A stretch of 6,640 nt of DNA, from NCBI GenBank assembly GCA_945882005.1, contig CAMCWG010000169.1, positions 1 through 6,640 of the forward strand, written 5' to 3'. Positions 1 through 6,640 of the stretch are shown one piece after another. The translations under genes were made by a program, and so were the position numbers. A model generated the notes under the pieces. It ran no database searches. It was not told where the DNA came from and saw nothing but the letters and a program-made list of their open reading frames with translations. How positions within the stretch are numbered: the stretch's first letter is position 1; each line of letters starts with the position of its first letter. Source of the stretch: Bordetella parapertussis (GTDB lineage: Bacteria; Pseudomonadota; Gammaproteobacteria; Burkholderiales; Burkholderiaceae_B).

Positions 1-1488
1 ATGAAAAACCTGCTTGCGGCCGTTGATCTCGGCTCAAACAGCTTTAGGCTCTCAATTGGTCGGGTCGCAGAGCAAAACGGCACAAAACACATCTACCAGA
101 TCGACCGTCTTAAAGAGACCGTCCGTCTAGCCGCCGGTTTAGATTCGGCAAAAATGCTCAACCAAGAGTCCATCAAACGAGCGATCGAAGTCTTACATAT
201 TTTCGGTGACCGCCTGCGCACCTTTCACCCGGATCGCGTGCGCGCGGTCGCGACAAACACCTTTCGCGTGGCCCGTAACGGTGTAGATTTTCTTCCCGAA
301 GCCGAAGCAGCACTGGGGTTTCCAATTGAAGTCATTGCCGGCCGAGAAGAGGCGCGTCTGATTTACACCGGTGTGAGCCATACCCTGCCCGTCTCACAAA
401 CCAAGCGTCTGGTTGTCGACATCGGCGGTGGGTCCACTGAAGTCATCATAGGAAAGGGTGACGAACCGATTTTGATGTCGTCACTTTATATGGGCTGCGT
501 GAGCTTTAGCCGCAAATTTTTTCCGGACGGCAAAATCGATGCCTATTCACTCAAGCTTGCGGAAGTCGCCGCACGGCGTGAAATAGAACCGATCACCAAG
601 CCCTATCGCAAAATGGGCTGGGATGTGGCCTACGGCTCGTCGGGCACAGCCAAAGCCTTGTATGCCATCCTGACGGAAGGCAAGTTTTCCAAAGACGGTA
701 TTACGCGCGATGGGCTCGAGCGCTTAAAGGCAAAGCTTGTCCGCAGTGGTCGCGTCATCCCCGACCAGTTACCGGGCATTAAGACCGAACGTGCGGAAGT
801 CTTGACGGGAGGTCTGGCCATCATGAGCGCGTTTTTCGATGAGATGGGCGTTGAACGGATGCAGACCGGCGATGGCGCCTTGCGTCTAGGTGTGCTGGTC
901 GATCTCGCCGGGCGTGAAGAGTCACACGACCGTCGCGACCAAACTGTCGCTGCATTCGTACGTCGCTATCACGTCGATGCACGTCAAGCGACACGGGTTA
1001 AGCGTTGTGCGCTCACACTTTTTGAGAGCCTCTTCCCTGAGCGCGGCGAACAAGACGAACTCAAGCAAACCGTGCGCTGGGCAGCGACCCTACATGAAGT
1101 GGGAGTTTCAATTGCACAGGCCGGCTACCACAAGCACAGCGCCTACATTTTAAATAATGCGGACATGCCCGGATTTTCGAAAGTAGACCAAGAAAGCCTC
1201 GGTCTGCTTGCTCTGGCTCACACCGGAAAACTTTCACGGGCTGATGCTCTGATTAAAACGAAAGATCAGTGGCTCGCCATTTTGTGCTTGCGTCTTGCCG
1301 TGCTGCTATGCCGACGCCGCGAAGATGTCAGCAAGCTTCCGCTGACAATCAGCGTAAAGAGCCAAACCATCACGTGTAAAGTAGACAAGAAATGGCTAGC
1401 ATCACATCCACTCACAGACTTTTCTCTACACGGTGAAGAGGATGAGTGGGCAAAAGTCGGCTACAAGTTTGAGCTCATTCCTGTCTAA
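1..1488 (+). CDS. ppx: Exopolyphosphatase, Ppx/GppA family
   Basis: This 495-residue protein is a full-length Ppx/GppA phosphatase, which in this family removes terminal phosphates from inorganic polyphosphate in the cytoplasm (some members also hydrolyse pppGpp). The actin-like N-terminal half shows the first phosphate-binding motif DLGSNSFRL (residues 9-17). The REEARLI segment (115-121) follows, in which E117 aligns with the catalytic Glu121 of E. coli Ppx. Next come the second phosphate motif VVDIGGGSTEV (138-148, D140 equivalent to E. coli D143), YGSSGTAKAL (211-220) and the conserved GDGALRLGVL segment (290-299). The C-terminal HD-like domain, from about 310, contains LHEVG (364-368), HKHSAYIL (377-384) and GFS (391-393). 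Length is close to E. coli Ppx (513 residues). The ATG is the first base of the window, so the ribosome site and promoter cannot be seen. Homologues begin at about this point, so the start is plausible. It converges with glmM. GppA is the main alternative name, but the close match to betaproteobacterial Ppx makes Ppx more likely. Confidence 0.95.
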   Translation: MKNLLAAVDLGSNSFRLSIGRVAEQNGTKHIYQIDRLKETVRLAAGLDSAKMLNQESIKRAIEVLHIFGDRLRTFHPDRVRAVATNTFRVARNGVDFLPEAEAALGFPIEVIAGREEARLIYTGVSHTLPVSQTKRLVVDIGGGSTEVIIGKGDEPILMSSLYMGCVSFSRKFFPDGKIDAYSLKLAEVAARREIEPITKPYRKMGWDVAYGSSGTAKALYAILTEGKFSKDGITRDGLERLKAKLVRSGRVIPDQLPGIKTERAEVLTGGLAIMSAFFDEMGVERMQTGDGALRLGVLVDLAGREESHDRRDQTVAAFVRRYHVDARQATRVKRCALTLFESLFPERGEQDELKQTVRWAATLHEVGVSIAQAGYHKHSAYILNNADMPGFSKVDQESLGLLALAHTGKLSRADALIKTKDQWLAILCLRLAVLLCRRREDVSKLPLTISVKSQTITCKVDKKWLASHPLTDFSLHGEEDEWAKVGYKFELIPV

Positions 1489-1491
1489 GCG

Positions 1492-2838
1492 CTAAGTCGT
1501 CAGATCTACAGCAGAGAATAGGTCGATACATTGAGCGGCAAGTTCCTCCTGCTCTGCTTCGACCATTATTCTTAGCTTGGGCTCAGTACCCGAGGCACGA
1601 ATGAGAACGCGTCCCCTATCGCCTAAGTGCGCCTCAACAGTCAAACGCGCGGCTTGCAACGCGACATGATTTGCCCAGTCCATGCTGGGCTTAAGCGCTA
1701 CATTGATCATCTTTTGCGGGTACATTTTCAGGTCAGACACCCAAGCCTCAAGCGACTCACCGCTACGTTTGAGTGCAGCTAACACTTGCAGGGCTGCAAC
1801 AATTCCATCCCCTGTCGTATGCGAATCGAGACATAACAAATGTCCTGAACTCTCGCCCCCGTACAACCAACCGCGCTTGCGCAATTGCTCTAAAACGTAG
1901 CGGTCACCGACTTGTGCGCGTTCAAACTCAATTCCTAAGGCCCGAATCTGTTTCTCGAATCCGAAGTTTGTCATCAGCGTACCCACCACACCTGCAACGG
2001 GCCCACGCGTCATACGCTCGCGCACCACAGCAAACAACAGTTCGTCGCCGTTATAAATACGCCCCGCTGCATCTACCATCTGCACCCGGTCTGCATCGCC
2101 ATCTAGGGCGATTCCTAGGTCTGCACCGCGCGCCTTAACTTCGGCTGCGAGACTTTCTGGATGCAAGGCACCGACATCCTTGTTGATATTGAAACCATTG
2201 GGTGACACACCGATCGCGTGCACTTCAGCGCCGAGCTCTCGAAAGACGTGTGGAGCAATGTGATAAGCGGCACCGTTCGCTGCATCAATCACGAGCTTTA
2301 ATCCATCGAGATCAAGATCTGACGGAAAGGTGCTTTTGCAAAATTCAATGTAACGACCTGGTGCATCATCGATACGGCGGGCACGCCCAAGTTTTTCTGA
2401 CGTCACACAACCCAAGGGCTCTTCAAGTGCAGCCTCGATCGCAGCTTCGGTTTCATCGCGAAGCTTCATTCCGTTAGACGCAAAAAATTTGATCCCGTTA
2501 TCTTGATAGGCATTGTGCGATGCGCTGATCACAATTCCTGCCACCAAGCGCCAGGTCCGCGTCAAATAAGCAACGGCGGGCGTGGGCAAGGGACCTGCTA
2601 AAAGCACTTCAACGCCTGCAGCGGCAAAGCCCGCCTCAAGCGCAGATTCCAGCATATAACCGCTAATACGCGTATCTTTTCCAATCAGCACGGTCGGCTT
2701 GCCGCGGCGCGTCGAATGCTCTTTAGCCAACACCTTGCCAGCTGCGTAACCAAGACGCAAAGCAAAAGCGGCGTTAATCACGTCGCCCCCTACTTCACCA
2801 CGCACACCATCCGTTCCAAAATACTTACGCTGACTCAT
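1492..2838 (-). CDS. glmM: Phosphoglucosamine mutase
   Basis: GlmM interconverts glucosamine-6-phosphate and glucosamine-1-phosphate, the step before UDP-GlcNAc in peptidoglycan and LPS synthesis. The 448-residue protein (E. coli 445) opens with the typical [10 protein letters not shown] (residues 5-14). It carries the active-site loop ISASHN (104-109), whose S107 is the expected phosphoserine. The Mg-binding loop DGDADR (246-251), the sugar-binding loop GGESSGH (327-333) and the phosphate-binding [10 protein letters not shown] (414-423) complete all four alpha-D-phosphohexomutase sites. The residue after the SASHN motif is Ala110, where many homologues have Pro. I chose the ATG at 2838 because it gives the family N-terminus MSQRKYFG and overlaps the folP stop as ATGA, which implies translational coupling. 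An in-frame ATG at 2871 would add 11 unconserved residues inside folP. No strong Shine-Dalgarno lies just upstream. The stop is TAG, 3 bases from the convergent ppx stop. Confidence 0.97.
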   Translation of the reverse strand: MSQRKYFGTDGVRGEVGGDVINAAFALRLGYAAGKVLAKEHSTRRGKPTVLIGKDTRISGYMLESALEAGFAAAGVEVLLAGPLPTPAVAYLTRTWRLVAGIVISASHNAYQDNGIKFFASNGMKLRDETEAAIEAALEEPLGCVTSEKLGRARRIDDAPGRYIEFCKSTFPSDLDLDGLKLVIDAANGAAYHIAPHVFRELGAEVHAIGVSPNGFNINKDVGALHPESLAAEVKARGADLGIALDGDADRVQMVDAAGRIYNGDELLFAVVRERMTRGPVAGVVGTLMTNFGFEKQIRALGIEFERAQVGDRYVLEQLRKRGWLYGGESSGHLLCLDSHTTGDGIVAALQVLAALKRSGESLEAWVSDLKMYPQKMINVALKPSMDWANHVALQAARLTVEAHLGDRGRVLIRASGTEPKLRIMVEAEQEELAAQCIDLFSAVDLTT

Positions 2839-3680
2839 GACCTGTTTCCCGCATCCTTTACCGACTGCCAAACCATCAGGGCATCGCGGGTTTGACCCAC
2901 ATCGTGCACCCGAAGTACCTTTGCGCCATGCTCGACGCCTGCCAATGCTGCGGCAACGCTACCCGACAGACGCTGATCCACGGACCTGCCCGTTACTGCG
3001 CCAAGCATAGACTTTCGAGAAGCTCCAAAAACGACAGGATAACCGCTAGCGACAATAGTCTCCAACTCGGCGACCAATCGATAATTTTGAGCAACCGTTT
3101 TGCCAAACCCTAAACCAGGATCGATACTAATCCGAGCACGACTCACGCCAAGCTGCTCCACGCTGCGCGCTTGTTTTAACAAGGCCTCGTGGACCTCGCG
3201 CACAACGTCCTCATAATGCGGCTCTCGCTGCATCGTACGTGGCTCGCCCTGCATGTGCATGACGCATACACCACACGTAGCGTGCTCAGCAACCACGGCG
3301 CGCGCTTGCGGATCGCGCATGCCAGTGACGTCATTAATGATGTCAGCTCCCATCGCAAGAGCCGCACGCATGACTGCTGGCTTACACGTATCAATCGACA
3401 AGGCAACACCGCTGTCTCTCATAGCCTCCAGAACAGGCATCACCCGCGCGAGCTCCACCTCCAGTGAAACAGGCGCCGCACCGGGCCGCGTAGACTCTCC
3501 ACCGATATCGAGAATCTGTGCACCCTCGGACGCAAGCTCGCGTGCGTGTGCAATAGCAGCATCCGCCTGATCATGCTGTCCCCCATCGAAAAAAGAGTCC
3601 GGGGTGACATTCACGATTCCCATAAGAATCGGGCGCTCGAGAGCAAACTCGAAACGCCCGCACTGCCACATCTTATGCAT
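2835..3680 (-). CDS. folP: Dihydropteroate synthase
   Basis: FolP condenses p-aminobenzoate with 6-hydroxymethyl-7,8-dihydropterin diphosphate to give dihydropteroate in folate synthesis, and is the target of sulfonamides. The 281-residue TIM-barrel protein shows the family signatures in order: [10 protein letters not shown] (residues 21-30), [11 protein letters not shown] (58-68), SIDT (95-98), IINDVTG (114-120), [11 protein letters not shown] (141-151), DPGLGFGK (187-194), SRKSM (221-225) and RVHD (257-260). The lysine and arginine of SRK and the terminal RVHD are the known substrate-binding positions and are intact. Two loop positions are less common: Phe31 where many homologues have Ser (DSFSDGG), and Leu190 in the usual DPGFGFGK. 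It starts 20 bases after the ftsH stop and ends overlapping the glmM start, so the three genes look co-transcribed. The ATG at 3680 has no recognisable Shine-Dalgarno. A second ATG at 3671 (MWQCGRF) is an equally plausible start. Confidence 0.96.
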   Translation of the reverse strand: MHKMWQCGRFEFALERPILMGIVNVTPDSFFDGGQHDQADAAIAHARELASEGAQILDIGGESTRPGAAPVSLEVELARVMPVLEAMRDSGVALSIDTCKPAVMRAALAMGADIINDVTGMRDPQARAVVAEHATCGVCVMHMQGEPRTMQREPHYEDVVREVHEALLKQARSVEQLGVSRARISIDPGLGFGKTVAQNYRLVAELETIVASGYPVVFGASRKSMLGAVTGRSVDQRLSGSVAAALAGVEHGAKVLRVHDVGQTRDALMVWQSVKDAGNRS

Positions 3681-3700
3681 GCCGAACTGATTCGCTGCGC

Positions 3701-5593
3701 TTAGACCGCAGCGGCTGGATCACTACTTGTTCCTGGTGCTGTTCCGCTAGGTGGCGAACCAGTCGAATCCATGGGTACGTCAGGGACTTTGGGGGCACGA
3801 GGGGGACGACCTTCAATGATGTCATTGATCTGATCTGCATCAATCGTTTCCCACTCAAGCAAGGTTTTGGCCATGACTTCAACCTTCTCGCGATTGCTTT
3901 CAAGAATCGTGCGGGCCACTGCATATTGCTCGTCGATGATCTTACGAATCTGTCGATCAACCTTTTGCATCGTGTCTTCGGACATATGAGTCGTTTTCGT
4001 CACGCTACGGCCCAAGAAAACCTCACCCTCATTTTCTGCATAGACCATCGGGCCGAGTTCTTCGGACATACCGTAACGCGTCACCATGTCCCGCGCCATC
4101 GCCGTTGCACGCTCAAAGTCGTTCGAGGCGCCAGTCGTCATTTGGTTCATGAACAATTCCTCGGCGATACGACCACCAAACAACACGGCGATCGTGCACA
4201 ACATACGCTCTTTGTCCATGCTGTAGCGGTCACCCTCAGGCAACTGCATCGTTACACCGAGCGCACGACCACGAGGAATAATCGTGACCTTGTGCACAGG
4301 ATCCGTTTTGGGCAGCATGCGTGCAACCACAGCATGGCCAGACTCGTGATAAGCCGTGTTGCGGCGCTCTTCTTCAGGCATCACTAAGGAGCGTCGCTCA
4401 GCACCCATCATGATTTTGTCTTTGGCTTTCTCAAAGTCGGACATATCGACCGTGCGGCCATTGCGACGCGCCGCAAACAAGGCAGCCTCGTTCACCAAGT
4501 TAGCCAGATCGGCACCAGAAAAACCGGGGCATCCGCGAGCCAAAATATGCGCATCTACGTTTTGTGCCAACGGCACTTTGCGCATGTGCACCTTGAGAAT
4601 TTGTTCGCGACCACGAATATCAGGGAGTGGCACGACTACTTGACGGTCGAAGCGTCCGGGACGCAGCAACGCAGGATCCAACACATCGGGGCGGTTGGTC
4701 GCGGCAATCACGATGACACCGACTCCGGACTCAAAGCCGTCCATTTCAACCAGCAACTGGTTGAGTGTCTGTTCGCGCTCGTCGTTACCGCCACCGAGAC
4801 CTGCGCCACGCTGGCGACCCACGGCATCTATTTCATCGATGAAAATGATGCAAGGCGAATGCTTTTTAGCGTTCTCGAACATATCACGCACGCGCGCTGC
4901 GCCGACACCGACAAACATCTCAACAAAGTCGGAACCTGAAATACTGAAGAAAGGAACCTTCGCTTCGCCAGCGATGGCTTTAGCCAAGAGTGTCTTGCCT
5001 GTACCGGGCGAACCCACCATCAAGACGCCACGCGGGATGTGTCCGCCAAGCTTTTGAAACTTGGTCGGATCGCGTAAAAAATCGACCAATTCTTGTACGT
5101 CTTCTTTGGCTTCGTCGCAGCCTGCAACGTCCGCGAAGGTAACGGCGTTGGTGCTCTCATCGAGCATCTTCGCGCGTGACTTACCAAAACTAAACGCACC
5201 ACCCTTACCACCACCCTGCATCTGACGCATGAAAAACACCCAAACGCCAATCAGCAAGAGCATCGGAAACCAGGAGACAAAAATACTCATCAAAAACGAT
5301 GGCTCTTCGCGCGCCTTGCCTGACACCTGCACGCCAGCCTTCATCAGGTCAGAGACCATCCAAAGATCGCCTGGCGAAGTCAAGGTATAGGGCCGGCCAG
5401 AGTCAGGGGTGACATGCAAGACGTCGCTTTGCACATCGACCTTGCGAATTTTTCCGGAGCGGGCATCATCCATGAATTGCGTGTAACTCACCGAATCCTG
5501 CGATGGGGAGCGGGTGTCGAACTGTTTAAACACAGTGAACAACACCAGCGCGATCACCATCCAGACCGCAACTTTCGAAAAAGAATTATTCAA
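3701..5593 (-). CDS. ftsH: ATP-dependent zinc metalloprotease FtsH
   Basis: FtsH is the hexameric inner-membrane AAA+ protease that extracts and degrades misfolded membrane proteins and short-lived regulators. The 630-residue protein has an N-terminal membrane segment (about 8-23), a periplasmic domain (about 25-100) and a second membrane segment (about 101-122). The AAA module has Walker A GSPGTGKT (194-201), Walker B IIFIDEID (249-256), the FVGVGAARV pore region (227-235), sensor Asn300 and the arginine-finger segment RPGRFDR (311-317). The peptidase domain has the zinc motif HESGH (416-420), and D492 in [12 protein letters not shown] is a likely third zinc ligand. The tail after about 595 is rich in Pro, Ser and Gly and probably disordered. 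Walker A has Ser195 where Pro is usual (GPPGTGKT). The start codon is TTG at 5593-5591, supported by a GGAG seven bases upstream and by the conserved [11 protein letters not shown] opening. It probably heads a unit with folP and glmM. Confidence 0.98.
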   Translation of the reverse strand: MNNSFSKVAVWMVIALVLFTVFKQFDTRSPSQDSVSYTQFMDDARSGKIRKVDVQSDVLHVTPDSGRPYTLTSPGDLWMVSDLMKAGVQVSGKAREEPSFLMSIFVSWFPMLLLIGVWVFFMRQMQGGGKGGAFSFGKSRAKMLDESTNAVTFADVAGCDEAKEDVQELVDFLRDPTKFQKLGGHIPRGVLMVGSPGTGKTLLAKAIAGEAKVPFFSISGSDFVEMFVGVGAARVRDMFENAKKHSPCIIFIDEIDAVGRQRGAGLGGGNDEREQTLNQLLVEMDGFESGVGVIVIAATNRPDVLDPALLRPGRFDRQVVVPLPDIRGREQILKVHMRKVPLAQNVDAHILARGCPGFSGADLANLVNEAALFAARRNGRTVDMSDFEKAKDKIMMGAERRSLVMPEEERRNTAYHESGHAVVARMLPKTDPVHKVTIIPRGRALGVTMQLPEGDRYSMDKERMLCTIAVLFGGRIAEELFMNQMTTGASNDFERATAMARDMVTRYGMSEELGPMVYAENEGEVFLGRSVTKTTHMSEDTMQKVDRQIRKIIDEQYAVARTILESNREKVEVMAKTLLEWETIDADQINDIIEGRPPRAPKVPDVPMDSTGSPPSGTAPGTSSDPAAAV

Positions 5594-5600
5594 GGCCGAT

Positions 5601-5605
5601 CTCCA
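5601..5605 (-). promoter_or_regulatory. Ribosome binding site of ftsH (fixes the TTG start)
   Basis: The minus strand reads TGGAG here, followed by seven bases and then the TTG codon at 5593-5591. This is a near-ideal Shine-Dalgarno placement. It supports the non-ATG start, because no ATG or GTG in frame lies nearby; the ATG in CATATG just upstream is out of frame. Confidence 0.8.
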
Positions 5606-5658
5606 GCATATGTTCTGACGCGCAGCGATTTCTTTTGGCCTAAAGCAATCGTCGCAAA

Positions 5659-5689
5659 ATTATCCACAACCCATTCTACCCCGATTCAA
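5659..5689 (-). promoter_or_regulatory. Possible sigma70-type promoter for ftsH
   Basis: On the minus strand TTGAAT (5689-5684) and GATAAT (5664-5659) resemble -35 and -10 boxes. They are separated by 19 bases, longer than the preferred 17. The predicted start would leave a leader of roughly 60 bases before the ftsH TTG. A second -10-like box, TAGAAT, lies at 5678-5673, but I see no good -35 for it. This is weak evidence from sequence likeness only. Confidence 0.3.
5660..5668 (+). promoter_or_regulatory. Perfect-consensus DnaA box 9-mer
   Basis: TTATCCACA occurs here, identical to the strongest E. coli DnaA box. It overlaps the -10-like hexamer GATAAT of the candidate ftsH promoter on the other strand. 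It is a single box with no neighbouring boxes or AT-rich unwinding region, so it is not an origin. Binding by DnaA, and any effect on ftsH, are inference. Confidence 0.4.
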
Positions 5690-5702
5690 TCCCGCTATTC
5701 GT

Positions 5703-5779
5703 AGCAATACCGGGGGATGCGCAAGGATATAAGGGCTTGAAAAACCAGATAAAACACTCCCCAAACAGGGGGTATTGCT
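5703..5779. repeat. 9-bp perfect inverted repeat enclosing competing G/C tracts
   Basis: AGCAATACC (5703-5711) is the exact reverse complement of GGTATTGCT (5771-5779). Inside lie GGGGGA (5712-5717), TCCCC (5758-5762) and GGGGG (5768-5772). The single C tract could pair with either G tract. In the rlmE-to-ftsH transcript the element begins 5 bases after the rlmE stop. It could act as a weak terminator, attenuator or transcript-end stabiliser. The C4/G4 stem with a 5-6 base loop (5772-5759) is followed on the minus strand by AGTGTTTTAT, which is only a poor intrinsic terminator. No target-site duplication flanks the repeat, so a mobile element is not supported. Confidence 0.5.
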
Positions 5780-5784
5780 TGACC

Positions 5785-6420
5785 CTAGCCCTTTCGACCT
5801 TTCGCAATCAAAAAGGTTTCAGAAGAACGATCTCGCGACGCCTTGGGCTTGCGCTCCACCACTCTTTTGAAGTGACGTTTAAAACTTTCCACGATTTGAG
5901 AAAAACCGCTTCCATGGAAAGCTTTGACAATCAACGCCCCCTCAGGTTTGAGGTGCATTAGTGAAAATTCAAGGGCTAAATCGCAAACTTGTTGAATTCG
6001 GGCCGAATCCGCACTGCCCACGCCAGAAAGGTTAGGCGCCATATCTGACATGACCAGATCCACAGCCTGCCCATCCAGAAGCTCATTCAGCTGCTCCAGC
6101 ACGCCATCCTCGCTAAAGTCCCCCAGAATGAACTCCACACCCTCAATTGGCTCCATCGGCAACAGATCCAGGGCAACGATCCGGCCGTCGATGACGCCGC
6201 CCTTGCCCACTAGCCGTTCACGCGCGACCTGAGACCAGCTCCCTGGGGTAGAACCCAAATCGACGACAATATCGCCCCGGCGCATAAGTTTCTCGGCATC
6301 GAGAATCTCCGTCAGCTTAAAAGCGGCCCGAGCCCGGTAGCCTTTTTGTTGCGCCAATTTAACGAATGGGTCGTTGATATGCTGCATCACCCACTCTTTT
6401 GAAAATTTGTTCTTGGCCAT
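5785..6420 (-). CDS. rlmE: 23S rRNA (uridine-2'-O-)-methyltransferase RlmE
   Basis: RlmE (also RrmJ/FtsJ) uses SAM to methylate the 2'-OH of U2552 (E. coli numbering) in the 23S rRNA A-loop, late in 50S assembly. The 211-residue protein is near the E. coli length. It shows [11 protein letters not shown] (26-36), the SAM-binding loop [11 protein letters not shown] (54-64), SDMAPNLSG (125-133), VKAF (165-168) and SSETF (199-203). The K-D-K-E catalytic set of the family maps to K35, D126, K166 and E201, all present. The ATG at 6420 gives the conserved start [10 protein letters not shown]. The reading frame continues open to 6492, but those 24 extra residues lie inside divergent yhbY and are not conserved. 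An AAGGTG 12 bases upstream may be the ribosome site. The gene diverges from yhbY and lies upstream of ftsH on the same strand, the order known in E. coli. Confidence 0.97.
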   Translation of the reverse strand: MAKNKFSKEWVMQHINDPFVKLAQQKGYRARAAFKLTEILDAEKLMRRGDIVVDLGSTPGSWSQVARERLVGKGGVIDGRIVALDLLPMEPIEGVEFILGDFSEDGVLEQLNELLDGQAVDLVMSDMAPNLSGVGSADSARIQQVCDLALEFSLMHLKPEGALIVKAFHGSGFSQIVESFKRHFKRVVERKPKASRDRSSETFLIAKGRKG

Positions 6421-6425
6421 TCCCG

Positions 6426-6431
6426 TACAAT
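6426..6431 (+). promoter_or_regulatory. Possible -10 box for yhbY
   Basis: TACAAT matches TATAAT at five of six positions and lies 7 bases before the first yhbY ATG. The best -35 likeness, TTGAAA at 6399-6404, is 21 bases away, which is too long for an ideal sigma70 promoter. If functional, transcription would begin almost at the start codon. Confidence 0.3.
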
Positions 6432-6432
6432 T

Positions 6433-6438
6433 CACCTT
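6433..6438 (-). promoter_or_regulatory. Probable ribosome binding site of rlmE
   Basis: The minus strand reads AAGGTG, 12 bases before the rlmE ATG, which is longer spacing than usual. It fills the end of the 18-base gap and directly abuts the first ATG of yhbY on the other strand. The rlmE transcript must therefore begin inside the yhbY coding region if this site is used. Confidence 0.45.
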
Positions 6439-6640
6439 ATGACTATGGAACTCACCCCACGCGAACGCAGTGCGCTGCGCGCCGCCGCCCACCCCCTCAA
6501 GCCAGTCGTCTTAATAGGTGACAACGGTTTAACTGAGGCCGTATTAAAAGAAATCGATCGCGCGCTATCCTCGCACGAATTAATCAAAGTGCGCGCCGGC
6601 ACAACGGATCGCGAAGATCGTGACGAAATGCTCTCCGCTA
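6439..6640 (+). CDS. yhbY: YhbY-type CRM-domain RNA-binding protein (3' end outside window)
   Basis: The first 67 codons of a small RNA-binding protein of the CRS1-YhbY (CRM) family are visible; full E. coli YhbY is 97 residues. The segment [21 protein letters not shown] includes the GxxG loop (GDNG) thought to contact RNA, and HELIKVR follows, as in E. coli YhbY (HELIKVK). The family associates with pre-50S ribosomal particles. Two in-frame ATGs are close together, at 6439 and 6445. The second aligns exactly with the E. coli start (MELTPRER against MNLSTKQK). The first is given here only as the longest option, and a stop at 6400-6402 rules out longer extensions. Neither has a recognisable Shine-Dalgarno. 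The gene is cut by the window edge, not broken, and it diverges from rlmE. Confidence 0.93.
   Translation, partial: MTMELTPRERSALRAAAHPLKPVVLIGDNGLTEAVLKEIDRALSSHELIKVRAGTTDREDRDEMLSA

Noticed and set aside
1773..2138. 121-codon plus-strand open frame opposite glmM
   Set aside because: The residue make-up is rich in Arg, His and Ser with no motif, as expected from the complement of a real gene.
2839..2871. Upstream in-frame ATG for glmM adding 11 residues
   Set aside because: The extra residues lie inside folP and are not part of the GlmM N-terminus; the ATG at 2838 gives the conserved MSQRKYFG and an ATGA overlap.
3926..4387. 153-codon plus-strand open frame opposite ftsH
   Set aside because: It is antisense to the strongly conserved FtsH protease domain, resembles no family I know and has no ribosome site or context; it is a frame shadow.
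5632..5643. TTTTGGCCTAAA near-palindrome upstream of ftsH
   Set aside because: Only the GGCC core is truly symmetric; too short to support an operator call.
5660..5668. Replication origin
   Set aside because: A single DnaA box with no box cluster, no AT-rich unwinding region and no dnaA or dnaN nearby.
5759..5772. Intrinsic terminator for rlmE
   Set aside because: The stem is only four G-C pairs and the T tract after it is interrupted and offset; kept only as part of the inverted-repeat finding.
5703..5779. Miniature transposable element bounded by 9-bp inverted repeats
   Set aside because: No flanking target duplication and no second copy in the window; an RNA structure is a simpler reading.
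5737..5961. 74-codon plus-strand frame across the spacer and the 3' end of rlmE
   Set aside because: Most of it is antisense to the conserved RlmE C-terminus; no recognisable product and no good ribosome site.
6421..6492. N-terminal extension of rlmE to an ATG at 6492
   Set aside because: The 24 residues overlap divergent yhbY and are not RlmE-like; [10 protein letters not shown] at 6420 is the family start.

Overview
The window reads as ordinary chromosomal housekeeping DNA from a betaproteobacterium, most likely of the order Burkholderiales. The reasons are the gene order yhbY / rlmE-ftsH-folP-glmM next to ppx, and the family-specific wording of the proteins (for example the RlmE SAM loop [11 protein letters not shown] and the Ppx opening LLAAVDLGSNSFRL). 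GC content looks to be around the low-to-mid 50s percent by eye (not computed). I see no mobile element, CRISPR array, phage gene, tRNA or rRNA.

Layout, left to right. Bases 1-1488 (+) encode a full-length exopolyphosphatase (Ppx). It converges tail to tail with glmM, with only 3 bases between the two stop codons. The minus strand then carries one block, read from right to left: rlmE (6420-5785), a 191-base gap with regulatory-looking sequence, ftsH (5593-3701, TTG start with a good ribosome binding site), a 20-base gap, folP (3680-2835), and glmM (2838-1492), whose ATG overlaps the folP stop as ATGA. At the right edge yhbY (+) diverges from rlmE across an 18-base gap and is cut off by the window end.

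How the genes fit together. YhbY and RlmE both act on the large ribosomal subunit: YhbY is a CRM-domain protein of pre-50S particles, and RlmE methylates the 23S rRNA A-loop. FtsH is the membrane AAA+ protease for membrane-protein quality control and regulated proteolysis. FolP makes dihydropteroate for folate. GlmM makes glucosamine-1-phosphate for peptidoglycan and LPS. The same core order is known from E. coli, so this is an old conserved cluster, not an accessory island. Ppx degrades polyphosphate.

The least explained DNA is the rlmE-ftsH gap (5594-5784). It holds a 9-bp perfect inverted repeat enclosing competing G/C tracts, a perfect 9-mer DnaA box overlapping a -10-like hexamer for ftsH, and a sigma32-like pair of boxes pointing the wrong way, away from ftsH. 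The 18-base divergent rlmE/yhbY gap is the second point of interest. I found no convincing new multi-gene system.
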